Made by a program: the position numbers and the translations under genes. A stretch of DNA of 64,000 bases from Pseudoalteromonas lipolytica (GTDB lineage: Bacteria; Pseudomonadota; Gammaproteobacteria; Enterobacterales; Alteromonadaceae): contig NZ_FPAZ01000013.1 of assembly GCF_900116435.1 (NCBI RefSeq), forward strand, positions 83,757-147,756, given 5' to 3'. Of the stretch, positions 29,172 to 36,569 are shown in pieces. Under the pieces are notes generated by a model. It was not told where the DNA came from. It worked only from the letters and a program-made list of their open reading frames with translations, and ran no database searches. Numbering within the stretch: position 1 is the stretch's first letter; each line of letters starts with the position of its first letter.

Positions 29172-30827
29172 ATGCTTTTAGAAAGTGTGACATTAAAAGG
29201 CAGGAAAGTTTTTCTAGCTAAACAAGATAAAGTGACCAAAGGGTCTAATGTTGTAACTGTGATTATGGGCAACAATGGTAGTGGTAAAAGTAATTTATTT
29301 CAAAACATTTGCTTTAGCTTTATTAAAAGTAAATATAAAACAGATTTCCACTATGACTTAAATAACTTTTCCAATACACCAAGAGAAGAAGATTTTGAAG
29401 AATTAAATTTTATAAATAACAACGGTTCTTACTCAATTTCAAAACAGGTCCAACCTTTTTTTCGTCGGTATCATAATATTCCTAATGAGTGCATTTACTC
29501 TGTTATCTCATATTATCCTTTTAAAAAAGTGAAAATAATCAATGAATCAGTTGGAGGGGAGACTGGTGAATTTCTTTCCGACTTGTACCTCAGAGAGTTA
29601 AAAGAGCACTCACAGAAAACTATATTTAAAAGAAATTTACAACTTATTGATTCTGTAGATCTTGAATTACCAAGAAAGATTCTTGCTGTTACGGGTAGCC
29701 CATATGATAAGTTTCCTTTTTTAGAGCGACGTTCATCTCTAAAGCTACCATTGCCTTATGTGTATTTAGGAACACGATCAGGTGATATGGCAAGTTCAAG
29801 GTTTAAGAAGAGTTATTTAAGTAAAAAGTTTGATCAACTTGGAGCGTCATTTATAAAACTTCTTCTCAAACCTAAACATGAATATTTCGACTTTTCACAG
29901 GTTTTTGAATACTTAAATATAGATAATGCTTTTACGCTAAACCTTACTTTAGCTGAGCGATTTCGGATTGAAGAGGTAGATAAAAGTAAAATACTTGAGA
30001 TGGTTAAGAGTATTAAATTCTTTAAAGACAAGGATCATTTTGAACTAGAGCTAGAAAAGAAAAACGAAAATTTAGCTGAGCAGTTAGTAGAAGCTCTCGA
30101 ATATGTTCTTTCAGGAAAAAAACTCCAGAGTCATTTTTTTGAACCCGTAGAGATTAGTTGTAACATTGATCTTTCAAACAAGGCAAAGAATAAAAAATTT
30201 TTAAGCGCTCTCGAACTTTTATCTGAGTTTGACTTGATAGAGCTTAGTGACGTTCAATTTAAAAAACGTAACTCAAATGAAGAGTTTTTGCTTTCCGAGG
30301 CAAGTTCTGGTGAATTAAGCTTATTATTCACAATGTCATCAATAGCTGGAGAGATGGAAAACAATTCATTAATATTAATAGATGAACCTGAGCTGAGCTT
30401 ACATCCAAGGTGGCAATTGGGCTTCTTGGATCTGCTTCAAAATACATTTTCTAACTACAAAGATTGTCACTTTATAATTGCCACACACTCTCCAAATTTA
30501 ATTTCATCAATTAGTAAACATAATTCATTTATAGTTAATTTAGGCTTAACTGAACCTAGGCTTATGCTATCTGAAGACTACCACAATAGATCGTCAGATT
30601 TTCAATTAGCAAAAGTTTTTGAGTCCCCAGGAAATAGTAACGAGTATCTAATAAAATTAGCGATTAACATATTTGCTAAGGTAAAAGTAAACAAAGCTTT
30701 TGATGAACAAGATTTTCAAAATTTAGAATTTATGAATTCAATTAGAGAAAGCTTACCTGAAAAGGACTCAGTAATAGAATTAATTGAAATGCTTAATGAG
30801 GTGTACCAAAAGTATGGCCGAAATTAA
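29172..30827 (+). CDS. ptuA: Septu defence ATPase PtuA
   Basis: A 551-residue ABC/SMC-like AAA ATPase: Walker A GNNGSGKS (33-40), a long helical insert (about 130-330), signature SSGELSLLF (378-386), Walker B LILIDEPE (400-407) and the ATHSP switch histidine (437-441). Directly followed by an HNH protein, this is the layout of type I Septu, where PtuA assembles into a scaffold activating the PtuB nuclease during phage infection. ATG at 29172 follows AAGGGA; TTG three codons earlier is less likely. It is AT-rich relative to flanking core genes. Confidence 0.85.
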   Translation: MLLESVTLKGRKVFLAKQDKVTKGSNVVTVIMGNNGSGKSNLFQNICFSFIKSKYKTDFHYDLNNFSNTPREEDFEELNFINNNGSYSISKQVQPFFRRYHNIPNECIYSVISYYPFKKVKIINESVGGETGEFLSDLYLRELKEHSQKTIFKRNLQLIDSVDLELPRKILAVTGSPYDKFPFLERRSSLKLPLPYVYLGTRSGDMASSRFKKSYLSKKFDQLGASFIKLLLKPKHEYFDFSQVFEYLNIDNAFTLNLTLAERFRIEEVDKSKILEMVKSIKFFKDKDHFELELEKKNENLAEQLVEALEYVLSGKKLQSHFFEPVEISCNIDLSNKAKNKKFLSALELLSEFDLIELSDVQFKKRNSNEEFLLSEASSGELSLLFTMSSIAGEMENNSLILIDEPELSLHPRWQLGFLDLLQNTFSNYKDCHFIIATHSPNLISSISKHNSFIVNLGLTEPRLMLSEDYHNRSSDFQLAKVFESPGNSNEYLIKLAINIFAKVKVNKAFDEQDFQNLEFMNSIRESLPEKDSVIELIEMLNEVYQKYGRN

Positions 30828-31467
30828 GAATGCAGTTATATTTAATGAATCTCAAAAGCAGTTGATTTTTGATGTTACTAGCGATCCAACTTTTAAACAT
30901 AGTGATTGGAATAAAGAAGCATTAAGTAAGGATTTGTCTGAATTACGTTCTTTTATTAGGAAGCATTACAGGGAGGAACAAGCTGGGAAGTGTGCTTACT
31001 GCAGAAAGGATGTTAGTTTGGTTTCTGCTTTAAATTGCCATGTAGAACATATTGTTCCAAAGTCATTACATGATAAATATATGTTTCTACCTAAAAACCT
31101 CTGTGTTGTATGTGCCGATTGTAATCAAATAAAAAAAGATAAAGAAACATTAACATTAAACCAAAAAGGACAGACACGCTCACGATATCCTGCAGTTAGC
31201 TCTGGTTTTCATATTGTGCACCCTCATTTTGATAATTATGAAGAGCACATCGATATCAATAGAGAATGCTGGTACATAGATAAAACACTTAAGGGGCATT
31301 TTACTATTGGTGTTTGTAAGTTAAATCAACGCTGTGGCGATTATGGAATTGATGAGCCGAATGAAATGGTACAACTGGCAATTGAGTTGGAGTCCGCTAT
31401 AGCAAATGACAATAGCCTCACAGTGAAATTACTCAAAGATAAAATGAGAAAACTATTAGATATCTAA
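30814..31467 (+). CDS. ptuB: Septu defence HNH nuclease PtuB
   Basis: 217 residues. Zinc knuckles CAYC (Cys60, Cys63) and CVVCADC (Cys100, Cys103) frame the HNH core HVEHIVPKS (His79) and the Asn-containing LPKNLC and CNQIKKDK segments. The start overlaps the end of ptuA by 14 bp, indicating tight coupling. In Septu the PtuAB complex nicks or degrades DNA when triggered, blocking phage growth. The ATPase-then-HNH order and sizes fit Septu well. Confidence 0.85.
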   Translation: MAEIKNAVIFNESQKQLIFDVTSDPTFKHSDWNKEALSKDLSELRSFIRKHYREEQAGKCAYCRKDVSLVSALNCHVEHIVPKSLHDKYMFLPKNLCVVCADCNQIKKDKETLTLNQKGQTRSRYPAVSSGFHIVHPHFDNYEEHIDINRECWYIDKTLKGHFTIGVCKLNQRCGDYGIDEPNEMVQLAIELESAIANDNSLTVKLLKDKMRKLLDI

Positions 31468-31591
31468 AGTAAACCGCGTCACTCCCGCGAAGCAATAGGG
31501 GAGTGACGCAGTGGGCAAGCCCAGCCGTACCAACAGACTTATTACTTTTGTTGAAGTTATGGGCGGGTTATGTCATTATCAATTTACTTAC

Positions 31592-31624
31592 TTAACGAGG
31601 CCATTGGTCATCGTATCTTTAAAA
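31592..31624. repeat. palindromic motif, copy A
   Basis: TTAACGAGGCCATTGGTCAT... resembles 34563-34593 (TTAGTGAGGCCGTAGGCCAT...) at most positions, with one inserted base. Both have a GGCC-centred dyad. A dispersed pair within the island. Confidence 0.45.
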
Positions 31625-31791
31625 CAAAGCTTTCAGCTTTGTCATTTCGAAAAGCTACCAACGTGATGTAGCTATAAGCCAAAAAGTTAACTTTTCTTAA
31701 TCAATAGTTAGTGCTTTCTAGCAATAGCTTGATTTAATTTTGTGTATACAAAATCCATGAAAAATTACTTTATATGGCGCTAAAAGAGGAG

Positions 31792-32012
31792 ACCTGTTAT
31801 CACTTAACTAACCAGTGCAAAACACACTTTATTTGCGTTTTATTATGTACGCCCAGTAGGGAAACATTTAAAGCGAGGCTATTTTGGCCATTTTGAACTT
31901 TGTGCCTCTATTCGTATTTATACGAAAATTGTACGCTCCAACGTGCAATTGGCATTTAAAACTTACCTTTTGGAAAAATGGGTTCAATTAGTTAGTTAAG
32001 TGCATAACAGGT
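31792..32012. repeat. long imperfect inverted repeat upstream of a tyrosine recombinase
   Basis: The left arm (31792-31812) pairs with the right arm (31991-32012) over 21 bases with a single unpaired C; cores are CACTTAACTAAC and GTTAGTTAAGTG. The arms enclose 178 bp and end 29 bp before the recombinase start codon, so they could be its recombination site or a folded single-stranded substrate. Confidence 0.7.
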
Positions 32013-32041
32013 TATTTTAAATCATCACTTACTGGTGGCTT

Positions 32042-32926
32042 ATGAGTAACTTAAAGTACCAACTACAAGGCTTAGTGCTAAGAAATCAAGATGGCAGCTA
32101 CAGCACACAGGCAGGGCGAAAAAAGGCGTTAGTGCAACTTGCTGCACAGCTTAAAGAAGGTGGATTTCGATTAAAATCGGTTCATTCATTAAAGCCAAAA
32201 CACGTAAATTATCTGATAGAGCGCTGGCAAGCTGAAAAGCTTTCGCCAGGAACAATTAAAAACCGCGTTGGGCACATTAGATGGTGGGCTGAAAAGGTCG
32301 GAAAATCATCGATGCTGCCAAAATCAAATAATAGTGCAAACCAAGCAATATCACTTAACTTAGAAAAGCGCAGTTACATTCCAACTGATTCAAAAGCCAA
32401 AGAGCTAGACTTAGCTAAGCTCGAAAAAATAATAGATCACTACGTGCAGTTATCACTAAAGCTTCAGTTAGAGTTTGGGCTTCGTAGAGAAGAAGCTATT
32501 AAATTTAAGCCTAATTTTGCCATACGTGGTGAACAACTCGTTTTAAAATCATCGTGGACTAAAGGTGGTCGTCCTAGGACTTTACCAATAAGAACCGACT
32601 CTCAGCGTGCCTTATTAAAAGAAATACAGCAAACTGTAGGTGGCGGTGCATTGATTAGGCCTGATAAAAACTACAAGCAGCAATTAAAAAGCTACGAATG
32701 GCAAACAAGCCGTGTTGGCCTAGATAAAAATCATGGATTACGCCACATGTATGCCCAAAAACGTTACTTGGAACTAACAGGTAGGCAAGCCCCAATTAGC
32801 GGTGGTCTAAAAAGCAAAGAATTAACAGCAGAACAGAAAGTTATTGATAAAGAAGCTAGATTGCAAATATCAAGCGAGCTAGGGCATAGCCGCGAACAGA
32901 TCACGGTAATTTACTTAGGGCGTTGA
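32042..32926 (+). CDS. tyrosine recombinase, Integrase_1-like
   Basis: 294 residues: a SAM-like N-terminal DNA-binding domain (about 10-95) and a catalytic domain with Arg148 (EFGLRREEAIKF), Lys about 174, His231/Arg234 (HGLRH), His282 (ELGHSR) and nucleophile Tyr291, four residues from the C-terminus. The catalytic set is complete. It resembles the stand-alone recombinases classed as Integrase_1 and is unlike the second integrase at 34960. A long inverted repeat ends 29 bp upstream of its ATG. Confidence 0.8.
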   Translation: MSNLKYQLQGLVLRNQDGSYSTQAGRKKALVQLAAQLKEGGFRLKSVHSLKPKHVNYLIERWQAEKLSPGTIKNRVGHIRWWAEKVGKSSMLPKSNNSANQAISLNLEKRSYIPTDSKAKELDLAKLEKIIDHYVQLSLKLQLEFGLRREEAIKFKPNFAIRGEQLVLKSSWTKGGRPRTLPIRTDSQRALLKEIQQTVGGGALIRPDKNYKQQLKSYEWQTSRVGLDKNHGLRHMYAQKRYLELTGRQAPISGGLKSKELTAEQKVIDKEARLQISSELGHSREQITVIYLGR

Positions 32927-32952
32927 CTTTTTAAAGGTTAAGTTAAGGGTTA

Positions 32953-33153
32953 TCACTCACCACTCAAATCAGAAATTCTTGTGCCCATTGATGACCCTGT
33001 CAAAATTTCAGTGCTGCCATCTGCGTTAGTATATAGTGACTTTGAGCTTGGTTCATAAATATCAAACTCACCTTCGTATGAGTCTTCAGGTAAGGGCTCA
33101 GATAAAACATCAATTGCAACTTCCGCAGCTTTTAATAGAAAATTAGTGAACAT
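32953..33153 (-). CDS. small acidic island protein
   Basis: 66 residues starting MFTNFLLKAAEVAIDVLSEP, followed by an acidic, Ser/Tyr-rich tail. ATG at 33153 follows a strong AAGGAG site, supporting expression; a longer reading adds 14 residues without one. No family recognised. It converges on the recombinase gene and is divergent from the 231-residue ORF, so it is a separate transcription unit. Confidence 0.6.
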   Translation of the reverse strand: MFTNFLLKAAEVAIDVLSEPLPEDSYEGEFDIYEPSSKSLYTNADGSTEILTGSSMGTRISDLSGE

Positions 33154-33386
33154 AGGATCTCCTTGTAAATGGAAAGCTTTTACTAATGTGTACAATAATT
33201 TGTAGTCGACATATTGATTTTTCTGTTCGGCTTTAATTCAGATAATTAATCATTTGATTATAGTAATATTCTAGGAAATTTGTAAAAATGTATCTGGTTG
33301 AAGAGTGGGCGTTAAGGTAGAGTTTATGAAGTTTTGTTTTAACTCAGTTTCAAAACTCAAATGAAAGGTATTTTTAATAATTAAAT

Positions 33387-34082
33387 ATGACAACTGCTAT
33401 AGTAAAAACTTCGAAGTTCGCTGCAGTTGATTCTTTATGGACTGATATATTCCATAATGCAGTTGAAACGGAAACAAGAAAGTACATTTATTCCAGTAAT
33501 GACGAGCTTTTTATTTTTTCCGGAGATCATTTCCCTATATTACTTGAGCAAGCACAACTTTTAGGTATTGTAACTGAAGATGAATATTATAGGTTCTATG
33601 ATCTTCTTGATAAAAATGATGTATTTGGATGTCTTATTATCGAAGCTAGCACAGGACACCACCTAGCAGATGAAGGGTACATTTTTGAATGGAATGCGGG
33701 AATTGCACATACTGGATCTGGAGGTAAGTTTGCATCTGATTTCTATTATTATGCTAAGCGTTATAAATATACGAGTATTCACGGTTGCAATATCGAAGGT
33801 GCTTTAAGGTATGCATTTTATTGGGATAAATGCTCGGGGGAACCTATTAGAAAAAGAATATGGGGTAGAAGAAGTTTTGACAACACGGAGCCTGTTGGAC
33901 TAGAATATAGAAAGTTTCTTGAGCAAGAAATAAACAATTTTTTCAGAGGTGCTAAGATGGACAACATTCTAAGATCCGCAATGAGAACAAGCCCTACTCC
34001 AAATGGCGCAAAGGTTAGCTTGGAAGAAGCTAAAAATAGGCTGCAAAGAAGAAAAGCCCGACTGTCTAAAAAGAAAACATAA
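33387..34082 (+). CDS. uncharacterised island protein
   Basis: 231 residues, no family recognised. The N-terminal two-thirds is a globular-looking alpha/beta region (IYSSNDELFIFSGDHFPIL, CLIIEASTGHH, FEWNAGIAHTGSGG). The C-terminal 45 residues are strongly basic (NRLQRRKARLSKKK) and may bind nucleic acid. It has its own terminator immediately downstream. As cargo next to Septu and recombinases it could be a defence or regulatory gene, but that is inference from position only. Confidence 0.6.
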   Translation: MTTAIVKTSKFAAVDSLWTDIFHNAVETETRKYIYSSNDELFIFSGDHFPILLEQAQLLGIVTEDEYYRFYDLLDKNDVFGCLIIEASTGHHLADEGYIFEWNAGIAHTGSGGKFASDFYYYAKRYKYTSIHGCNIEGALRYAFYWDKCSGEPIRKRIWGRRSFDNTEPVGLEYRKFLEQEINNFFRGAKMDNILRSAMRTSPTPNGAKVSLEEAKNRLQRRKARLSKKKT

Positions 34083-34083
34083 G

Positions 34084-34099
34084 CCCGTATTAATACGGG
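34084..34099 (+). terminator. palindromic terminator
   Basis: CCCGTATTAATACGGG followed by seven T residues, two bases after the stop of the 231-residue ORF. Confidence 0.8.
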
Positions 34100-34179
34100 T
34101 TTTTTGTGTATTGACACCAGACTTCTTTTGCAAAGCTTATCAACCAAAAATTCAGCGTAGTAATTTATGAGAAACTAAA

Positions 34180-34470
34180 TTGTATCATCTATTTAGTATA
34201 GATATTACTCCAGTGAAACCTGCCAGACTTCTATTCATCAAACGTGATAGTCATGTTATGAATTATTTAACAAAAGAAAAATATTACTACTCAAAGCAGC
34301 ATGAGTTCTTTGTTTGCTACCAATCAGAGAATGAAATAACCAATGATAGTGAAATGGAATCATTTATGGCTTCTAGCCTTGAGTTCGGTATTGGACTCAG
34401 CAAAGAGGGTGCCCTTGAAGATCTAAACTTCAATCTAGATGGAATTGAGAAAATAAAACTTCAAAGTTAA
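34180..34470 (+). CDS. hypothetical island ORF
   Basis: 96 residues from TTG at 34180, or 70 from ATG at 34258 (MNYLTKEKYYYSKQHEFFVC). Neither start has a clear binding site. The composition is plausible for a small soluble protein with an acidic tail; no family recognised. It may be a real cargo gene or a decaying one. Confidence 0.35.
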   Translation: MYHLFSIDITPVKPARLLFIKRDSHVMNYLTKEKYYYSKQHEFFVCYQSENEITNDSEMESFMASSLEFGIGLSKEGALEDLNFNLDGIEKIKLQS

Positions 34471-34562
34471 TACCCGCCTTAAAATGTTTGCTATTTTAAA
34501 AATGGCAAACTATATTAAAAAAGCTGAAAAATGATGAAATCGTTAGAAATCAGCAGATATAT

Positions 34563-34593
34563 TTAGTGAGGCCGTAGGCCATCATACTTTAAG
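34563..34593. repeat. palindromic motif, copy B
   Basis: Partner of the motif at 31592-31624, sharing GAGGCC, GGCCAT-like and CTTTAA blocks. It lies about 130 bp upstream of the DUF4224 gene. Confidence 0.45.
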
Positions 34594-34724
34594 TCGCCAC
34601 CTTTACTTGTGTGAGCAAATCAAGAGTTAATCATTACCAGACGGATAATTTACGTTTGGAATTAGAGTTATTTTGATTTTTCGGTTGCTATAAGTGACTG
34701 GAAACTTATTAGTGTGAGAAACCT

Positions 34725-34955
34725 ATGAGCTTATTCCTTTCCAAAGAAGAAATTGCTGAACTTACTGGTAGAAAACAACGCCAGAAGCAAGTTGAGCAAC
34801 TTACCGCAATGCGTATAACCTTCACCTTAGACGCTTTTGGCTGGCCAAAAGTGTTACGTAAATCTATTGAAGCTGAATTAGGCGCAAGCCCAAACCAGCG
34901 AAATTCGAATAATAGTTCTATCTTTAAATACACTGAGTTGAATTTAGAGGAATAG
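34725..34955 (+). CDS. DUF4224 domain protein
   Basis: 76 residues: LSKEEIAELTGRKQRQKQVEQL, then ITFTLDAFGWPKVLRKSIE, the normal DUF4224 pattern. These small proteins are usually encoded directly upstream of phage or island integrases and may act as excisionase-like or directionality factors. It ends 4 bp before the integrase start, so the two are co-expressed. Confidence 0.8.
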   Translation: MSLFLSKEEIAELTGRKQRQKQVEQLTAMRITFTLDAFGWPKVLRKSIEAELGASPNQRNSNNSSIFKYTELNLEE

Positions 34956-34959
34956 AACC

Positions 34960-36048
34960 ATGGGTAGAAAGCGTTCACCTGAAAATCAAAATCTGCCCAG
35001 AGGAATGATCTACAACAAAAAAGCTGACACTTATTATTTAAGGGCGGTTGGGCAAAAAGATATTCGGCTGGGTAAAACCGTACATGAGGCCTTTAGAAAT
35101 TATTATGCTTACGCTGAAATAAACTATGAATGCCGAACTATGTTTGACTTAATAGATAGGTATATGAAAGAAGTTTCACCCACGAAGGCCAAAAATACAC
35201 ACAAAAGTAACATTGCAGCAGCTAAAAACCTTATTAAACGCTTTGGATCGATGAACCCTACTATGGTAAGGGCGCGTCATGCCTATCAGTACTTAGATTT
35301 GCGGGCCAGAGAGGGCGCGCCTGTTAGAGCTAACCGTGAATTTGCTTTGTTGAGTACTGTAATGACCCACGCTGTAAAGTGGGGAATACTGGATAGCACT
35401 CCTTTTAATCGGATAGTTAGAAATCCTGAGAAGCCGAGAGATCGACTTGTTTCAGATGAAGAGTTAGACGTCTTCTTTAAATATTGTCCACGATGGCTTC
35501 AGCTATATATCGAGCTTAAGCTTGCAACAGGTTTAAGACAAGCAGATATGGTCAATCTAAGCAGCAGAGATTGGTGTGAAAAGGAAGGGTTAAAAGTGCA
35601 CACTTCAAAAAATAAAGTAAGGATTCAATATAATTATTGTGATTATTTAGCAAAGATTGTCGCAGAGCTTAAAGAACTAAATGGTTATAGGCTTGTTGCT
35701 AAGAAGCGAGTGCCAATCTTACACTGGTATTTTTTTGCAGCCAGTGCTAACTCTAAGCGTGAAAAACCTTTAACTGACTCAGGTCTCAGAACTGCTTGGA
35801 GTAGAGCAATGAGAAAAGCTTTAGCAAGTGGTGAATTGAAACTAGAGCAGCGATTTCAAGAACGAGATCTTAGAGCTAAGGCCGCAAGTGATTGTGATAG
35901 TCTTGCTCAAGCGTCTGAATTGTTGGGTCACTCTAACCTTACCACCACAAAAAGGGTGTATAGAAGAGGGTACACTAAAGTTGAAGCTTTAAAGCCTGAT
36001 GCAGAGAAAGGTATTGATATTAAACAAAGGATTGAAAAAGAGCCTTAA
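34960..36048 (+). CDS. int: phage-type tyrosine integrase
   Basis: 362 residues: an N-terminal arm-binding domain (about 1-55, GMIYNKKADTYYLRAVG), a core-binding domain (60-160) and a catalytic domain with Arg193 (ATGLRQAD), Arg305 (ERDLRAKAASD), His324 (LLGHS) and Tyr334. The usual His of the HxxR box is Arg302, a substitution that seems typical of this lineage. It lies 175 bp from the right attachment repeat and is the most likely enzyme for integration into tRNA-Phe. Confidence 0.9.
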   Translation: MGRKRSPENQNLPRGMIYNKKADTYYLRAVGQKDIRLGKTVHEAFRNYYAYAEINYECRTMFDLIDRYMKEVSPTKAKNTHKSNIAAAKNLIKRFGSMNPTMVRARHAYQYLDLRAREGAPVRANREFALLSTVMTHAVKWGILDSTPFNRIVRNPEKPRDRLVSDEELDVFFKYCPRWLQLYIELKLATGLRQADMVNLSSRDWCEKEGLKVHTSKNKVRIQYNYCDYLAKIVAELKELNGYRLVAKKRVPILHWYFFAASANSKREKPLTDSGLRTAWSRAMRKALASGELKLEQRFQERDLRAKAASDCDSLAQASELLGHSNLTTTKRVYRRGYTKVEALKPDAEKGIDIKQRIEKEP

Positions 36049-36222
36049 AAAAGGCATCATCAATAAGTTGAATTTGTTTAACCAGTTAGAATTCTATAAG
36101 TGTATAAAAACATTAGAATTTTAACTTTATAAAAAAGAATTTATTAACTAGACGAAAATTATAGGAAAATTTTTGTAATTAAGTTTAGTAAAAACAATAT
36201 TTTAGGTGTGATATAGCGTGGG

Positions 36223-36267
36223 TTGAAAATCCTCGTGTCGGTGGTTCGATTCCGCCTCTGGGCACCA
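36223..36267 (+). pseudogene. 3' fragment of tRNA-Phe(GAA)
   Basis: Identical to tRNA-Phe from the anticodon loop to CCA, with no 5' half. It is the chromosomal remnant left by island insertion and is followed by the native operon terminator. Confidence 0.9.
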
Positions 36268-36273
36268 TTATTT
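36223..36273 (+). repeat. right attachment-site direct repeat (attR)
   Basis: 51 bp identical to 27585-27635; identity starts exactly at the anticodon loop, a common crossover point for tRNA-targeting integrases. Confidence 0.8.
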
Positions 36274-36384
36274 AAAAGCCTCGCTATTGCGAGGCTTTTT
36301 TGTTTCTGTTGCAAAAAATAGTAACAAGTAATGGTCATAGGCTTTAAGTGTTAAACCGGTCGCTCCTAATACAGTTTCACTCAT
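36268..36384 (-). CDS. 38-residue ORF crossing the tRNA terminator (doubtful)
   Basis: MSETVLGATGLTLKAYDHYL... with a good GAGGAG site before the ATG at 36384, but its last third is the antisense of the tRNA terminator. It may be a real micro-ORF, a truncated gene or chance. No family recognised. Confidence 0.25.
   Translation of the reverse strand: MSETVLGATGLTLKAYDHYLLLFFATETKKPRNSEAFK
36274..36299 (+). terminator. native terminator of the tRNA operon
   Basis: AAAAGCCTCGC-tatt-GCGAGGCTTTT plus further T residues, directly after the tRNA-Phe fragment. It shows that the right end is the original chromosome. Confidence 0.85.
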
Positions 36385-36569
36385 GGTTGCTTTTTCTCCT
36401 CAAATTGCTCCCAGCTTACGTTTGAACGTTGTAACTCTAATCTCATCGCTAAATACCTGCCGTTTATCGTACTACAACGTCAACGAGTGTAATTTTATGT
36501 AAAGTCAGTTGAGCAAAACTTAATGCAATGCTTGAATTACACTCATAAATAGTTATTTTTCAGGTTTTT

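Larger units (their letters stand above)
31468..32041. other. 574-bp non-coding, hairpin-rich region
   Basis: No ORF. It contains a perfect 11-bp-arm hairpin just after ptuB (31476-31486 / 31499-31509, not followed by T residues), a small ACAAAGC/GCTTTGT hairpin (31624-31642), a GAGGCC-type palindromic motif repeated later in the island, and long inverted arms flanking 31813-31990 (listed separately). Structure this dense next to a recombinase gene suggests recombination sites rather than an ordinary promoter. Confidence 0.5.

Noticed and set aside
31476..31509. Hairpin after ptuB as a terminator or integron attC
   Set aside because: No T tract follows, and the 7-bp attC cores (RYYYAAC / GTTRRRY) are not found at the arms.
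32042..32926. The 294-residue recombinase as an integron integrase IntI
   Set aside because: It lacks the extra IntI domain around patch III, and no attI/attC array is visible.
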